In this document: positions 42,883-51,812 of the stretch, one piece after another
How positions within the stretch are numbered: position 1 is the stretch's first letter
Layout of the letters: the number at the start of each line of letters is the position of its first letter
Assembly (NCBI GenBank): GCA_002320605.1
Contig: DCKG01000015.1
Coordinates: 212,968 to 276,967, forward strand
Direction: 5' to 3'
DNA: 64,000 nucleotides
Source of the DNA: Bacteroidales bacterium UBA1680
GTDB taxonomy: Bacteria; Bacteroidota; Bacteroidia; Bacteroidales; UBA932
Notes under the pieces: generated by a model
Databases searched by the model: none
Told to the model about the DNA's origin: nothing
Seen by the model: only the letters and a program-made list of their open reading frames with translations
Made by a program: the position numbers and the translations under genes

Positions 42883-44283
42883 TTAGAATTTGAAATATTC
42901 TTTGGCATTGCCATAACAGATGTCGGAAACAATTTTTCCAATCGCCTCCATCTCACTTTCAGGCAGTCTTCCCGTCTGAACCTGATCACCAACGTAACTG
43001 CAGAGAATCCTGCGAAAATATTCATGCCTTGGATAGCTGATGAAGCTCCTTGAATCAGTGAGCATGCCTACGAAACGGCTTAAGAGCCCCAAGTTAGCCA
43101 AGGTCTCAATCTGCGTTCTCATGCCTGGCTCATTATCGAGGAACCACCACGCCGCGCCAAACTGCATCTTCCCAGGGCAGCGGCCATCGTTGAAGTTATA
43201 TGCCATGGTTGTCATAACTTCATTATCTTTAGGGTTTAGGCAATATAGAATCGTTTTCGCAAGTTTTCCGGAAGAAGCAAGCTTATCCAGGAAACGATTC
43301 CCGCTTTCGGCGATTTCATGGTCATGCACGGAATCATAGCCAGTATCTGGCCCGAGACTCAGGAACATCTTGGTGTTATTATTACGAATGGCTCCTACGT
43401 GGAACTGCTGCACCCAGCCAGACTCTGCGTCCATTACCCCAAGAGCATAGAGGAGAGCGCTACGGAACTTCCTGACTTCTACTTCATTTGGATACATCCC
43501 GACAAGCACTTTCTTTAATATTGTATCAGCATTTTCAGGCGTGCAGTCATCGGCGTAGAATTCCGTGAGCCCGTGATCTGACAGACGGCAGCCCATGGAA
43601 GCAAAGAAATCGTGGCGTTTCTTCAGCGCCTCCAAGAGAGTCGGATATGAATGGATATCTATGTCTGCAGCTTCTCCGAGCTTTCTCAGATAGTCGTTGA
43701 AAGCATCAGGATTATCAATTCCCATAGCCTTGTCCGGCCTCCAAGCAGGAAGCACCTTTACGCCGAAAGGATGCTCGGAGATATATCTGTGCCATTCAAG
43801 TGTATCTGCTGGGTCATCTGTCGTGCAAACCACCTCGACATTGAATTTCTTGATAAGATTCTGGCCAGAATATTCAGGAGACTGCAATTTTTCGTTACAC
43901 TCATCAAAAATTTCTTTCGCAGTTTCAGGTTTCAGAATTTTATATATTCCAAAAACCCTGGCAAGCTCTAGATGAGTCCAAACATAAAGAGGGTTTCCCA
44001 TCAACGCAGGAACAGTTTCGGCCCATTTCTCGAATTTTTCCCAAGAGGAACGTTCTCCGGTGATGTAATCCTCGCCCACTCCATTAGCCCTCATAGCCCT
44101 CCATTTATAATGGTCGCCGCCCAGCCACAGCTCAGTGATGTCCTTGAACTTATAGTCCTGGGCAATCATCCCGGGTACCAGATGGCAGTGATAGTCGATG
44201 ATTGGCTGTCTTTCAGCGGAATCATGGTAAAGCCGTTTCGCAAAATCATTTGAAAGCAAAAAATCCTGATTGATGAATGACAT
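42883..44283 (-). CDS. uxaC: Glucuronate (uronate) isomerase
   Basis: 466 residues of the amidohydrolase-like fold. PIIDYHCHLVPGMIAQDYKF is at the N-terminus. VEVVCTTDDPADTLEWH and SLGPDTGYDSVHDHEIA follow, and the C-terminal SRFVGMLTDSRSFISYPRHEYFRRILC is the family signature. It converts D-glucuronate to D-fructuronate (and galacturonate to tagaturonate). It forms a two-gene operon with exuT. Its start codon lies within one arm of a 13-bp inverted repeat that spans the promoter. Confidence 0.93.
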   Translation of the reverse strand: MSFINQDFLLSNDFAKRLYHDSAERQPIIDYHCHLVPGMIAQDYKFKDITELWLGGDHYKWRAMRANGVGEDYITGERSSWEKFEKWAETVPALMGNPLYVWTHLELARVFGIYKILKPETAKEIFDECNEKLQSPEYSGQNLIKKFNVEVVCTTDDPADTLEWHRYISEHPFGVKVLPAWRPDKAMGIDNPDAFNDYLRKLGEAADIDIHSYPTLLEALKKRHDFFASMGCRLSDHGLTEFYADDCTPENADTILKKVLVGMYPNEVEVRKFRSALLYALGVMDAESGWVQQFHVGAIRNNNTKMFLSLGPDTGYDSVHDHEIAESGNRFLDKLASSGKLAKTILYCLNPKDNEVMTTMAYNFNDGRCPGKMQFGAAWWFLDNEPGMRTQIETLANLGLLSRFVGMLTDSRSFISYPRHEYFRRILCSYVGDQVQTGRLPESEMEAIGKIVSDICYGNAKEYFKF

Positions 44284-44338
44284 GGTCTTCCGTGGTATTA
44301 ATTATTCAAAGATATAATATTTTGAAGACCATGTCAAA
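44278..44338 (-). promoter_or_regulatory. uxaC-exuT promoter flanked by a 13-bp inverted repeat
   Basis: TGACATGGTCTTC at 44278-44290 is exactly inverted at 44324-44336. On the minus strand the -33 TTTG (44338-44335) overlaps the upstream arm. The -7 TATCTTTG (44314-44307) lies between the arms, and the downstream arm contains the uxaC ATG. A repressor binding both arms would cover the promoter. Confidence 0.65.
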
Positions 44339-44357
44339 TTTATGTAGATCAGCTTAG

Positions 44358-46667
44358 CTAATATTTCTGAATTTCCGCAGGAATGACATAATTCCTTTTC
44401 TCGATTGAAATGGTGGCGGTGCTATCACCCATATTGTAGTTGAATTTTCCATCAGCGGAATCATACAGCGAAAATACGAATTTCCCGTAGTCAGCACAAT
44501 TGTATAGATTGGAATACCATATCGAGAATTTATCATAGACATTCTTGATCTCGAATTGAACGCTATCTTTCGATTCATTGAAGTTCTGAAGCCCATAAAT
44601 AGACAAATTATCAATCGAAACGCCGTTGAGATTGCCCGTGACCATAATGTGTCCTCTAACATTCAATTTCGAATTGATATTCTCGGTCATGTCTGCGATT
44701 CCTTCGTACCTACGGAAAGCATAAAGCGCTCCCAGATCGTTTCTCTGTCGCTCTGCCTCTGGGACTTCATAGACCTCGGTGGAATAAATCTGGCCAAAAG
44801 TCTTCGTATCGAACATCAAGAACATATTCGTTTCGCCAATCTTAACTACGTACCGAGAATGCGTCGTGTCTATCTGGCCAAACTCGCAGATTTCCGGTAC
44901 GACTGTCAAGTCCCGCCCATTATCGAACGTGGATGTCTGGCAACCATAATCGGCTTTGTATTTTATCTCCATATAAGGGTTGATATAAGAACCTGCTTCC
45001 TGGAATATATTCTCATGCATTTTGACCGTTGAAGGATTCTTTCCGTCGCCTACCAAAACATATGCGTACAGAGGATGAGAGGGATAGCCATCTTTATAAC
45101 AGCTTTTTTTCCTTCCAACTAAAGAGTTAGTGCTGATGCTTGTAGAAGTCATGTTTATGTCGTCTGACCAGACAGCATAACCTAATGGAGCTGGTGGGTA
45201 AAGACTGACGTTCTTAGGAGTCAGCCCATCAATATCGCTCTTGCTTAAATAATAATAGCAGTTCCGCGCTGGCCATTCCTCTTGTATGCCTTCGTAAATT
45301 CGCTTCGTCACCCAATTAATTTTCACGTCAACATATTCACTCATGGTGGGAGCTGACATTTTCGCAATCAAAGAAACTCGATAAGGGATGAAAGTGTTAT
45401 CTGCGATTAGAGAAGCATCGTCAACGACTTGTTCTCCGAAAGACAGGGATTTTATGTAAAGCTGCCTGCCTCCATGACGGCCATCGTCAGTCCACTCCGG
45501 AAGTTCATCCTTGTTTACATAAATATAGCCGCTCCCGTCAGACTTCCACTCGTAAGAATCGCCTTTTTCATCCACTGCTTTTACATCGGCGTTTGGTATT
45601 ATTACTGGTCCTGGCCCGCTCACCAGATATGCGACACCGCCAGAGAGCGGATTGACATACTCATAGGTGGTATCGCGTCCATTGATTCTCTTCAATGATT
45701 TGACTGGCACCACATTGTACTTAGCCTTATCATAGTTTACATAAATGAATTCGGTCTTGATCAGTCCATCTTTCCCGTCCTTGCCATCGGAGCCTCTGAG
45801 ATATTCCCAGAAATCTTGAAGCGAAGTCTTTGTCTTATCCCATTTATTGCCAGGATTCTTCGGATCTTCAAGTCCTTCAGCAGACAGCACCTCGTCTTTC
45901 CACAGCTCGTAAGCAGACTTGCCATTCTTGCCGTCCTTGCCATCTTTTCCATCGACACCATCTTTACCATCTTTTCCATTGATGCCGTCTTTGCCATCCT
46001 GGCCTTTCGCAGGAACGCCCAAATCCTTTAGAGTCCCATCCACGACAATCCACCAGTTACCGTTATCTCCAATGTAAGGAATGCTTCCATCGGCGCCATC
46101 TTTACCCTCTGTTCCATCTTTCCCGTCTTTGCCGTTGACTCCGTCTTTCCCGTCTTTGCCATTAACTCCATCTTTCCCTCTCGCTGGCACATTCAGGTCT
46201 GTAGGAACCCCATCTACCACAATCCACCAGTTGCCGTTCTCACCAATGTAAGGCGTGTTACCGTCATCGCCATCACGACCAGTCAAGAAGTCGTAGAAAT
46301 CTCGTTTAGAAGTCTTATCGTCCGGCCATAACGTGCCTGGATTCTTCGGGTCTTCAAGTTCATGGTTCTTGACCATTTCCACCCAGACCTCGTAAGCAGA
46401 CTTTCCATCTGCCCCGTCTTTGCCATCGGCTCCGTCCTTCCCATCTTTCCCTTTCAGGTAGATGAAATAGTCATTGATCTCTGTAGACCCAGTCCAGTCC
46501 TTAATGGTGCCGTCCTTCACGGCCTTCACCCAGACCTCGTAAGCAGAAAGTCCTTCAGCGCCTCTTTCGCCCTGCGGGCCCTTCGGCAGCTGCATTTCAA
46601 CGTCGGTGCAGGCAATCATTGCGACTGCGCCGAGAATAACAATGAATGTTTTGATTAATTGTCTCAT
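44358..46667 (-). CDS. Collagen-like lipoprotein with repeated modules
   Basis: 769 residues. A lipoprotein signal with VAMIAC is followed by KGPQGERGAEG and several Gly-X-Y runs (GKDGKDGADGKDG, GVNGKDGKDG, GINGKDGKDG). Between them come repeated modules: SAYEVWV/SAYELWK (four times), DPKNPG-W-DKT (twice) and GNWWIVVDG (twice). The last about 450 residues are beta-rich and without repeats. The runs should form trimeric stalks on the surface. It is the last gene of an operon with the OmpA-like and DUF4493 proteins, 3 bp after the first of these. Function unknown; adhesion is a guess. Confidence 0.8.
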   Translation of the reverse strand: MRQLIKTFIVILGAVAMIACTDVEMQLPKGPQGERGAEGLSAYEVWVKAVKDGTIKDWTGSTEINDYFIYLKGKDGKDGADGKDGADGKSAYEVWVEMVKNHELEDPKNPGTLWPDDKTSKRDFYDFLTGRDGDDGNTPYIGENGNWWIVVDGVPTDLNVPARGKDGVNGKDGKDGVNGKDGKDGTEGKDGADGSIPYIGDNGNWWIVVDGTLKDLGVPAKGQDGKDGINGKDGKDGVDGKDGKDGKNGKSAYELWKDEVLSAEGLEDPKNPGNKWDKTKTSLQDFWEYLRGSDGKDGKDGLIKTEFIYVNYDKAKYNVVPVKSLKRINGRDTTYEYVNPLSGGVAYLVSGPGPVIIPNADVKAVDEKGDSYEWKSDGSGYIYVNKDELPEWTDDGRHGGRQLYIKSLSFGEQVVDDASLIADNTFIPYRVSLIAKMSAPTMSEYVDVKINWVTKRIYEGIQEEWPARNCYYYLSKSDIDGLTPKNVSLYPPAPLGYAVWSDDINMTSTSISTNSLVGRKKSCYKDGYPSHPLYAYVLVGDGKNPSTVKMHENIFQEAGSYINPYMEIKYKADYGCQTSTFDNGRDLTVVPEICEFGQIDTTHSRYVVKIGETNMFLMFDTKTFGQIYSTEVYEVPEAERQRNDLGALYAFRRYEGIADMTENINSKLNVRGHIMVTGNLNGVSIDNLSIYGLQNFNESKDSVQFEIKNVYDKFSIWYSNLYNCADYGKFVFSLYDSADGKFNYNMGDSTATISIEKRNYVIPAEIQKY

Positions 46668-46670
46668 AGG

Positions 46671-47840
46671 TTAATATATTCTTTCTATCAATACTTTTCT
46701 ATCCATTCTTCTTTCTTCATCCGAAGACGATACCGAGGTTATCGCTATGCGCTTTCCAAAACCTTTCACGATCAGCCTGTCTTCAGGAACGCCCCTTTTC
46801 ACAAGGCCATCGCGGACAGTCTTCGCCCTGTCAAGCGACAGCCTCTCATTGTAAGCCTGGGATCCTTTCGCATCGGTGTAGCCAGAGACCAAGAACTTAG
46901 AATATTGTTCTCCATTGAGGATTTCAGCAATCTCGTCCAAGACAGCCTCTGATCCAGGTGTCAATGAATATTTGTCGAAATCGAAATGAAGATTATCAAT
47001 CAGCTTCAACAACCTGTCTTCTGATTTAACGTATTTGATTACTTCCTTTTCCACAGGTACTTCCTTAACCACTTCTTTCTCTACTATTTCTTTCGGGAAT
47101 CTTGATCTATAGAGATCATCGTAATCTGAAAGATGCGAGGCCACGTAAGCATCGGCAGATGCTTTCTTCTTGTCGTTGCCGCCAATGCGGAATTGCAGGC
47201 CTGCAGTAAGCTCGATGAAATTTGGCCCATCCTTTATTAACGGCTTCAGAAATTGCCCCTGAATCCTTACTCCTACCCTATTTCCAAGCCAACCTATTAT
47301 TCCAACTCCGAGCGAAACCGGGAAGAACGTGTCGTGATCGACCGTGTAACCCTTATTCCAAGCATCCTCGGAACGCCACTGGCCCTCTCCGGTCACGTCT
47401 TGGTAGAAAGTGCCGAAATATTTCGTCTTGAATGTCTTGTGATAGGCATTCATTCCAGCCCTGACGTAAGGGACTATCCACTGGCTTTTGACGAGTGGTC
47501 GAAATTGAATTCCAGGTCCGGCCATGAAAGAATAGCCCTGTTTTTTCTCTCCGCCATCGAAAAACTTAGCAAATCCAAGCGTGCCTTGAAGGTCCAGATA
47601 CCATCGCTGCGACAAGCTTTTGGCCACATAGACTTCAGTGCCGCCGTACAGGTGCTTGTCTTCGAGGTTGAAGACATAGTCCCCACCTTTAGTCTGATGG
47701 AAATCGGAGACCATGGTCCTAGCCATGTTAATCAAGGAGCCGCCCGCCCCTATTTCCCACTCTGATTTTCCCTCTTGCGAATATCCCCAGATTGGAAGAA
47801 GCAGAAGAGATATTAGCGTTAAAATGAATTTGTTTTTCAT
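46671..47840 (-). CDS. OmpA-family outer-membrane protein
   Basis: 389 residues. After a signal peptide (KFILTLISLLLLPIWGYSQ) comes an 8-strand-type outer-membrane beta-barrel (about 25-215), and then a Val/Glu/Lys-rich linker (KEVVKEVPVEKEVIKYVK). The OmpA peptidoglycan-binding domain follows, with LHFDFDKYSLTPGSEAVLDEI and SGYTDAKGSQAYNERLSLDRAKTV. It lies between a DUF4493 lipoprotein and the collagen-like lipoprotein, so it may anchor that surface complex to the cell wall. Confidence 0.87.
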   Translation of the reverse strand: MKNKFILTLISLLLLPIWGYSQEGKSEWEIGAGGSLINMARTMVSDFHQTKGGDYVFNLEDKHLYGGTEVYVAKSLSQRWYLDLQGTLGFAKFFDGGEKKQGYSFMAGPGIQFRPLVKSQWIVPYVRAGMNAYHKTFKTKYFGTFYQDVTGEGQWRSEDAWNKGYTVDHDTFFPVSLGVGIIGWLGNRVGVRIQGQFLKPLIKDGPNFIELTAGLQFRIGGNDKKKASADAYVASHLSDYDDLYRSRFPKEIVEKEVVKEVPVEKEVIKYVKSEDRLLKLIDNLHFDFDKYSLTPGSEAVLDEIAEILNGEQYSKFLVSGYTDAKGSQAYNERLSLDRAKTVRDGLVKRGVPEDRLIVKGFGKRIAITSVSSSDEERRMDRKVLIERIY

Positions 47841-47846
47841 ACTTTA

Positions 47847-48950
47847 TTATTTGATAACATATTCAGACACAGACTGGATGCCACATATTCCAAAATAGGC
47901 CTCCACGATATTCCCTTTTAAGCATATTTTCTTTCCTAGAAGGCTTGGGTTATCAACCAGATTGAGTTCTTCGCGAATCTTTGCCTTGCTAAGCTGAACC
48001 GAGAGGCACGAATTCTTGGCCCTCACTGAAGATCGGGATGCTATGGCTATGTTCGTCTTCGACTCGAATGGCGCTTCGAAGGAAATGCCATCATCCTTCG
48101 ACGAAAGGTCTCCACCTACAATGTAGCCTGTTACCCAAACATCTTTCTCGCCGATGTGGTTCTTGGCCTGCGAGACGCCGTAAGCAGTTGCCGCCGAAGA
48201 TCCTGCGCCAGAATCGCCATCGCCTATCACAAGGTCCTCGGAGCCCCAAATGCGACTGGTGTCTATGCTGATTGAAATGTCAGCCCCCGATTTTCCTGGA
48301 TTCTCGCCGCCGCCTGACGGGCATGAGATGCTTACAGTCAGCATTTCAGCAGCCTCCAGATTCCTGGTCATGAGAGGAACTGTGCTGGAGCCGTATTTAA
48401 GAACTGCCGACACTGAGCCTGGCTTAAAGAATGCCGTGCGTTTCTCGGTATATTCATAATTCAGGGTGCCATCTGACGAGGCTAGGGAGACCGCACCTCC
48501 TGAATATTTTTCCGGCACATCTGCACTGAATAGCAGCTTAAGACCAGAATTCTGCTGTGTGCAATTTAGCTTAACATTAGTTACAGCTCCGGCATTCACC
48601 ACGGCTACCTGTTCATCCCCAAACTGAGGTGCGTCAAATTCAGGCTTGGAGAATTCAATAGATTTGACTTTCAAGGTGTAGCTTCCAGGATCGACCGTCA
48701 TGGAAGAAGGAGAATCCCCATATTTGCCTTTATACAAGCTATTACCCTTCGCATCAGTAACTTCAAGAATGAAATCATCTGTGTCAGGGAGCGCCAAGAC
48801 TGCCCTGGTTCCGACTGTCTGAGCGAAATTCCATTCAAGCCTGCCTTTGCTTTTCTCGAGGGGAGACTTGTTACAGGAAAATGTGATTAAAGTAAAAAAC
48901 AGAATGCCAAGAAGTAATAGGCATTTCTCTAAAAATCTCGTGTTTTTCAT
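47847..48950 (-). CDS. DUF4493-like lipoprotein
   Basis: 367 residues with a lipoprotein signal (lipobox ITFSC). The N-terminal half has GTYTL-like SYTLKVKSIEFSKPEFDAPQFGDEQVAVVNAG, the DUF4493 pattern. The C-terminal part (about 255-367) has GVSQAKNHIGEKDVWVTGYIVGG and CLKGNIVEAYFG, like the OB-fold DUF6359 domain. Such proteins are common surface lipoproteins of gut Bacteroidales with unknown roles. It opens the three-gene operon. Confidence 0.75.
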   Translation of the reverse strand: MKNTRFLEKCLLLLGILFFTLITFSCNKSPLEKSKGRLEWNFAQTVGTRAVLALPDTDDFILEVTDAKGNSLYKGKYGDSPSSMTVDPGSYTLKVKSIEFSKPEFDAPQFGDEQVAVVNAGAVTNVKLNCTQQNSGLKLLFSADVPEKYSGGAVSLASSDGTLNYEYTEKRTAFFKPGSVSAVLKYGSSTVPLMTRNLEAAEMLTVSISCPSGGGENPGKSGADISISIDTSRIWGSEDLVIGDGDSGAGSSAATAYGVSQAKNHIGEKDVWVTGYIVGGDLSSKDDGISFEAPFESKTNIAIASRSSVRAKNSCLSVQLSKAKIREELNLVDNPSLLGKKICLKGNIVEAYFGICGIQSVSEYVIK

Positions 48951-48990
48951 AGAGGATAAATTTTACTGGTGGCACCGTGCCAACCGACAG

Positions 48991-48998
48991 CAAAACTA
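48991..48998 (-). promoter_or_regulatory. Possible -7 box of the DUF4493-OmpA-collagen operon
   Basis: Minus-strand TAGTTTTG fits TAnnTTTG and lies 41 bp before the lipoprotein ATG. A convincing TTTG 19 bp upstream was not found. Confidence 0.4.
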
Positions 48999-49105
48999 TG
49001 TATTAGGCATGAAAATGATTTCTAAAAACAGAAAATTGATATAAAGAAATAAAAATTTCTGTTTTTATAAATGAATATGCTCTCAGAGGGAGCCACAGGG
49101 CACAT

Positions 49106-49174
49106 AAAAAAACGAGGAGATCGCATCGCTGCGTTCTCCCCGCCACTTAACCTAAACTTAAACTATGAAAAACT
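49106..49174 (-). ncRNA. Predicted small RNA with consensus promoter and terminator
   Basis: About 69 nt. Transcription should begin near 49174 from an exact consensus promoter (49181-49211). The RNA carries TTTCATAGTTTAAGTTTAGG and ends in a hairpin, GGAGA-A-CGCAGCGATGCG-A-TCTCC, followed by seven Ts. No open frame lies on this strand. It is placed between the helicase and the DUF4493 operon. The family is not recognised. Confidence 0.65.
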
Positions 49175-49180
49175 TCGTAT

Positions 49181-49211
49181 CAAAGTTACATTTTTATTTT
49201 AATAAAACAAA
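49181..49211 (-). promoter_or_regulatory. Consensus promoter for the small RNA
   Basis: Minus strand: TTTG (49211-49208), 19-bp spacer, TAACTTTG (49188-49181). It lies just past the 3' end of the helicase gene. Confidence 0.75.
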
Positions 49212-49245
49212 TTCTTTGCGAAAATTTCTGTTTTTATGAGAAGAA

Positions 49246-51735
49246 TCACGACAGAATTTTCATCTTCGCATACTTCAAAAGCAGAATTTTGTCTCCGTAC
49301 TTGTCGAAAGAGATCTTGGTTTTCATGTCTGGATAACTTCCAAACACTTCCAGAACCTTACCTTTTCCGAAACGATTATGCTCGATGTACTGTCCAACCT
49401 TGATGCGGGACATCAGTTCCTCTGGAGTCAGCGCCTTGAATAGCTGGTCATCAGCCTTCGGCGGCAACGGAGCCTTCCTTACGAAAGGGCTCGGAGATGC
49501 AGGTGCGGATGCCCTCGGCTTAGGCGAATGAATATATTCCACTGGTCCGGACTGCCCGTAACTCCCCGAAGATGGACGTCCGAAAGGTTTACCATAACTT
49601 CCTGATGACGAACGCCTGACATATCCCCCTGAGGAACCGCCCCAGGAACCGAATCCTCTGAACTTCGGGAAATCATCCTCTTCTGGCTCACGGAAATCAT
49701 TTTCACTCAAAGGATTATAAATATATTGTGGGTCTATCTCACCTATGAAACGGCTAGGAGAATTGGATTCGTGACGGCCATTACGCATTCTGGTCTGAGC
49801 GAATGAAAGCCAGACTTTCTTTTTCGCCCTGGTAATCGCCACGTAAAAGAGCCTTCGTTCTTCTTCAATATCTCGTGGCGAAGCCAGCATGCCACCAGAC
49901 GGGAACAAATTTTCCTCAAGGCCAGCTACGAATACGTAAGGGAATTCAAGTCCTTTTGCCGAATGAACCGTCATCAAAGCTATCTTATTATGCGAATCCT
50001 CTTCATCGGAAGAATCTACGCCCGTAAGCAATGAGACGTTCTCCAGATATTCTCCAAGCGTAACTACCGGGTACTGCACTGCATCAGGGTTTACCGAATC
50101 ACTGTCAACAGCAAGTTCTTCGAGATATTCATTCTGTCTTTCCTCTATGAACTGGGTGACGCTGTTCAGCAGTTCTTCGATGTTGCCTGCCCTCGACTGC
50201 CCTTCCACGCTTTGGTCGCTCTTATAAAATGCATAAAGGCCGCTATCTTTCGAGAGTCCCGACGCAACTTCATCAGCGTTAGTTTTTTCTGCCACGGAAG
50301 CATATTTATTGATCATCTCGCAGAAAGAGCGAATCCTGGACACTGCAGGTGCCTTCAAGCCGTATTCGGCGAAATTTTCAGAATATGCAGCCTTAAACAT
50401 CGAAACCCCAAGTGCCCTAGACATATTCTCCAAGTTAGCTATGGAAGTCTCTCCAATTCCCCTCGCCGGCATGTTCACGGCCCTTTTGAAAGATTCATTG
50501 TCATGAACGTTCATCACCAGCTTGAAGTAGGCCATCATGTCCTTCACCTCTGCCCTGTCGTAGAAAGAGTTTCCTGAATATATCATATAAGGGAGGTTAC
50601 GCCTGCGAAGGGCCTCCTCAAGGGCTCGTGACTGGGAATTAGTCCTATATAATATTGCGAAGTCTTGATAGGCCGCATGCTCGGTTTCCATCCGCGAGAT
50701 AATCTCAGAGGCTATGCTCAGGGCTTCTTCTTGCTCGGAGAAATTGTCCAGTATGCTAATCTTATCCCCGGCGTCGCCAACGGAGACGCAGTTTTTCGGA
50801 ATCCTATTCTCATTCTTGGCTATCAATGAATTAGCGGCATTTACAATATTCGCCGTAGAACGATAATTCTTTTCCAGGCGGAAAATCTTGCACTCCGGAT
50901 AGTCCTTCTTGAAATTCAATATATTCTCGATCTTAGCGCCTCGGAATGCGTAAATGGACTGAGAGTCATCCCCCACGACGCAGATATTTTTATGCTTCTC
51001 GGTCAGTTGCTTCAAGATGAGGTATTGGGCGAAGTTCGTGTCCTGATACTCATCGACAAGGATGTAGTCGAACCTGGAGGAAATGGACTCCTTCGCTTCT
51101 GCACTATGCCGAAGCAATATATTCATATTCAATAATATGTCATCGAAGTCCATGACTCCTGAGAGTTTGCACTTCTCTGCATACATATTATAAATGTCGC
51201 ATATTCTTGGCTTCCTGGACCTGGCATCCTCTTCCAAAGCCTTTGTGTTGGCACTGTATGATGCAGCAGTGAATAAATTGTTCTTGGCAAGGGATATTCG
51301 TGAGAGGACATCCCTAGGCTTGTAGACTTTATCATCCAGTCCCAATGCCTTTAGACAGGCTTTTATTGCGCTGATGGAGTCAGATGTGTCGTAAATGGTG
51401 AAATTCGCAGGATAGCCCAGAAACGAAGAATATTCTCTTAGAAATCTTATGAATATGGAATGGAATGTGCCCATGCAGAGCTTCCATGCATTTCTTTTCC
51501 CAACCATCATGGCAATCCTCTCTTTCATCTCGTTCGCGGCTTTCTTCGTGAAAGTCAGCGCCATGATTCTGGAAGGATCCACTCCCCTGCCCAAGATCAA
51601 TGCGATCCGGCTGGTCAAAACCCTAGTTTTTCCGGATCCTGCGCCAGCAACAATCAGCACCGGTCCGTCAATGCTGCTGACCGCATCTCTCTGCTCCGCG
51701 TTCAGCCCCTCAAAAATCGCGTTTTCTTTATCCAT
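49246..51735 (-). CDS. pcrA: ATP-dependent DNA helicase PcrA/UvrD (SF1A)
   Basis: About 829 residues from ATG 51735. Motif I is VAGAGSGKTRVLTSRIA, motif Ia ALTFTKKAANEMKER, motif II LVDEYQDTN, motif III VVGDDSQSIYAFRGA, motif IV ILYRTNSQSRALEEAL, motif V TVHSAKGLEFPYVFV and motif VI RRLFYVAITRAK. This set is diagnostic of PcrA/UvrD. A Gly/Ser-rich linker precedes a C-terminal Tudor-like tail (VGQYIEHNRFGKGKVLEVFG). It works in nucleotide excision repair and conflict resolution. It is divergent from nqrA. Confidence 0.93.
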   Translation of the reverse strand: MDKENAIFEGLNAEQRDAVSSIDGPVLIVAGAGSGKTRVLTSRIALILGRGVDPSRIMALTFTKKAANEMKERIAMMVGKRNAWKLCMGTFHSIFIRFLREYSSFLGYPANFTIYDTSDSISAIKACLKALGLDDKVYKPRDVLSRISLAKNNLFTAASYSANTKALEEDARSRKPRICDIYNMYAEKCKLSGVMDFDDILLNMNILLRHSAEAKESISSRFDYILVDEYQDTNFAQYLILKQLTEKHKNICVVGDDSQSIYAFRGAKIENILNFKKDYPECKIFRLEKNYRSTANIVNAANSLIAKNENRIPKNCVSVGDAGDKISILDNFSEQEEALSIASEIISRMETEHAAYQDFAILYRTNSQSRALEEALRRRNLPYMIYSGNSFYDRAEVKDMMAYFKLVMNVHDNESFKRAVNMPARGIGETSIANLENMSRALGVSMFKAAYSENFAEYGLKAPAVSRIRSFCEMINKYASVAEKTNADEVASGLSKDSGLYAFYKSDQSVEGQSRAGNIEELLNSVTQFIEERQNEYLEELAVDSDSVNPDAVQYPVVTLGEYLENVSLLTGVDSSDEEDSHNKIALMTVHSAKGLEFPYVFVAGLEENLFPSGGMLASPRDIEEERRLFYVAITRAKKKVWLSFAQTRMRNGRHESNSPSRFIGEIDPQYIYNPLSENDFREPEEDDFPKFRGFGSWGGSSGGYVRRSSSGSYGKPFGRPSSGSYGQSGPVEYIHSPKPRASAPASPSPFVRKAPLPPKADDQLFKALTPEELMSRIKVGQYIEHNRFGKGKVLEVFGSYPDMKTKISFDKYGDKILLLKYAKMKILS

Positions 51736-51812
51736 AATATGCCGCAAAATTAGCAAAAAATGTGTACCTTCGCACCGGATTTCGGAAATACTTTTTAACT
51801 AATTAAAACATA

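Noticed and set aside
49165..49239. 24-codon open frame MKNFVSKL... as a leader peptide
   Set aside because: It lies antisense to a segment with an exact promoter and terminator, has no downstream gene on its own strand and fits better as the shadow of a small RNA.
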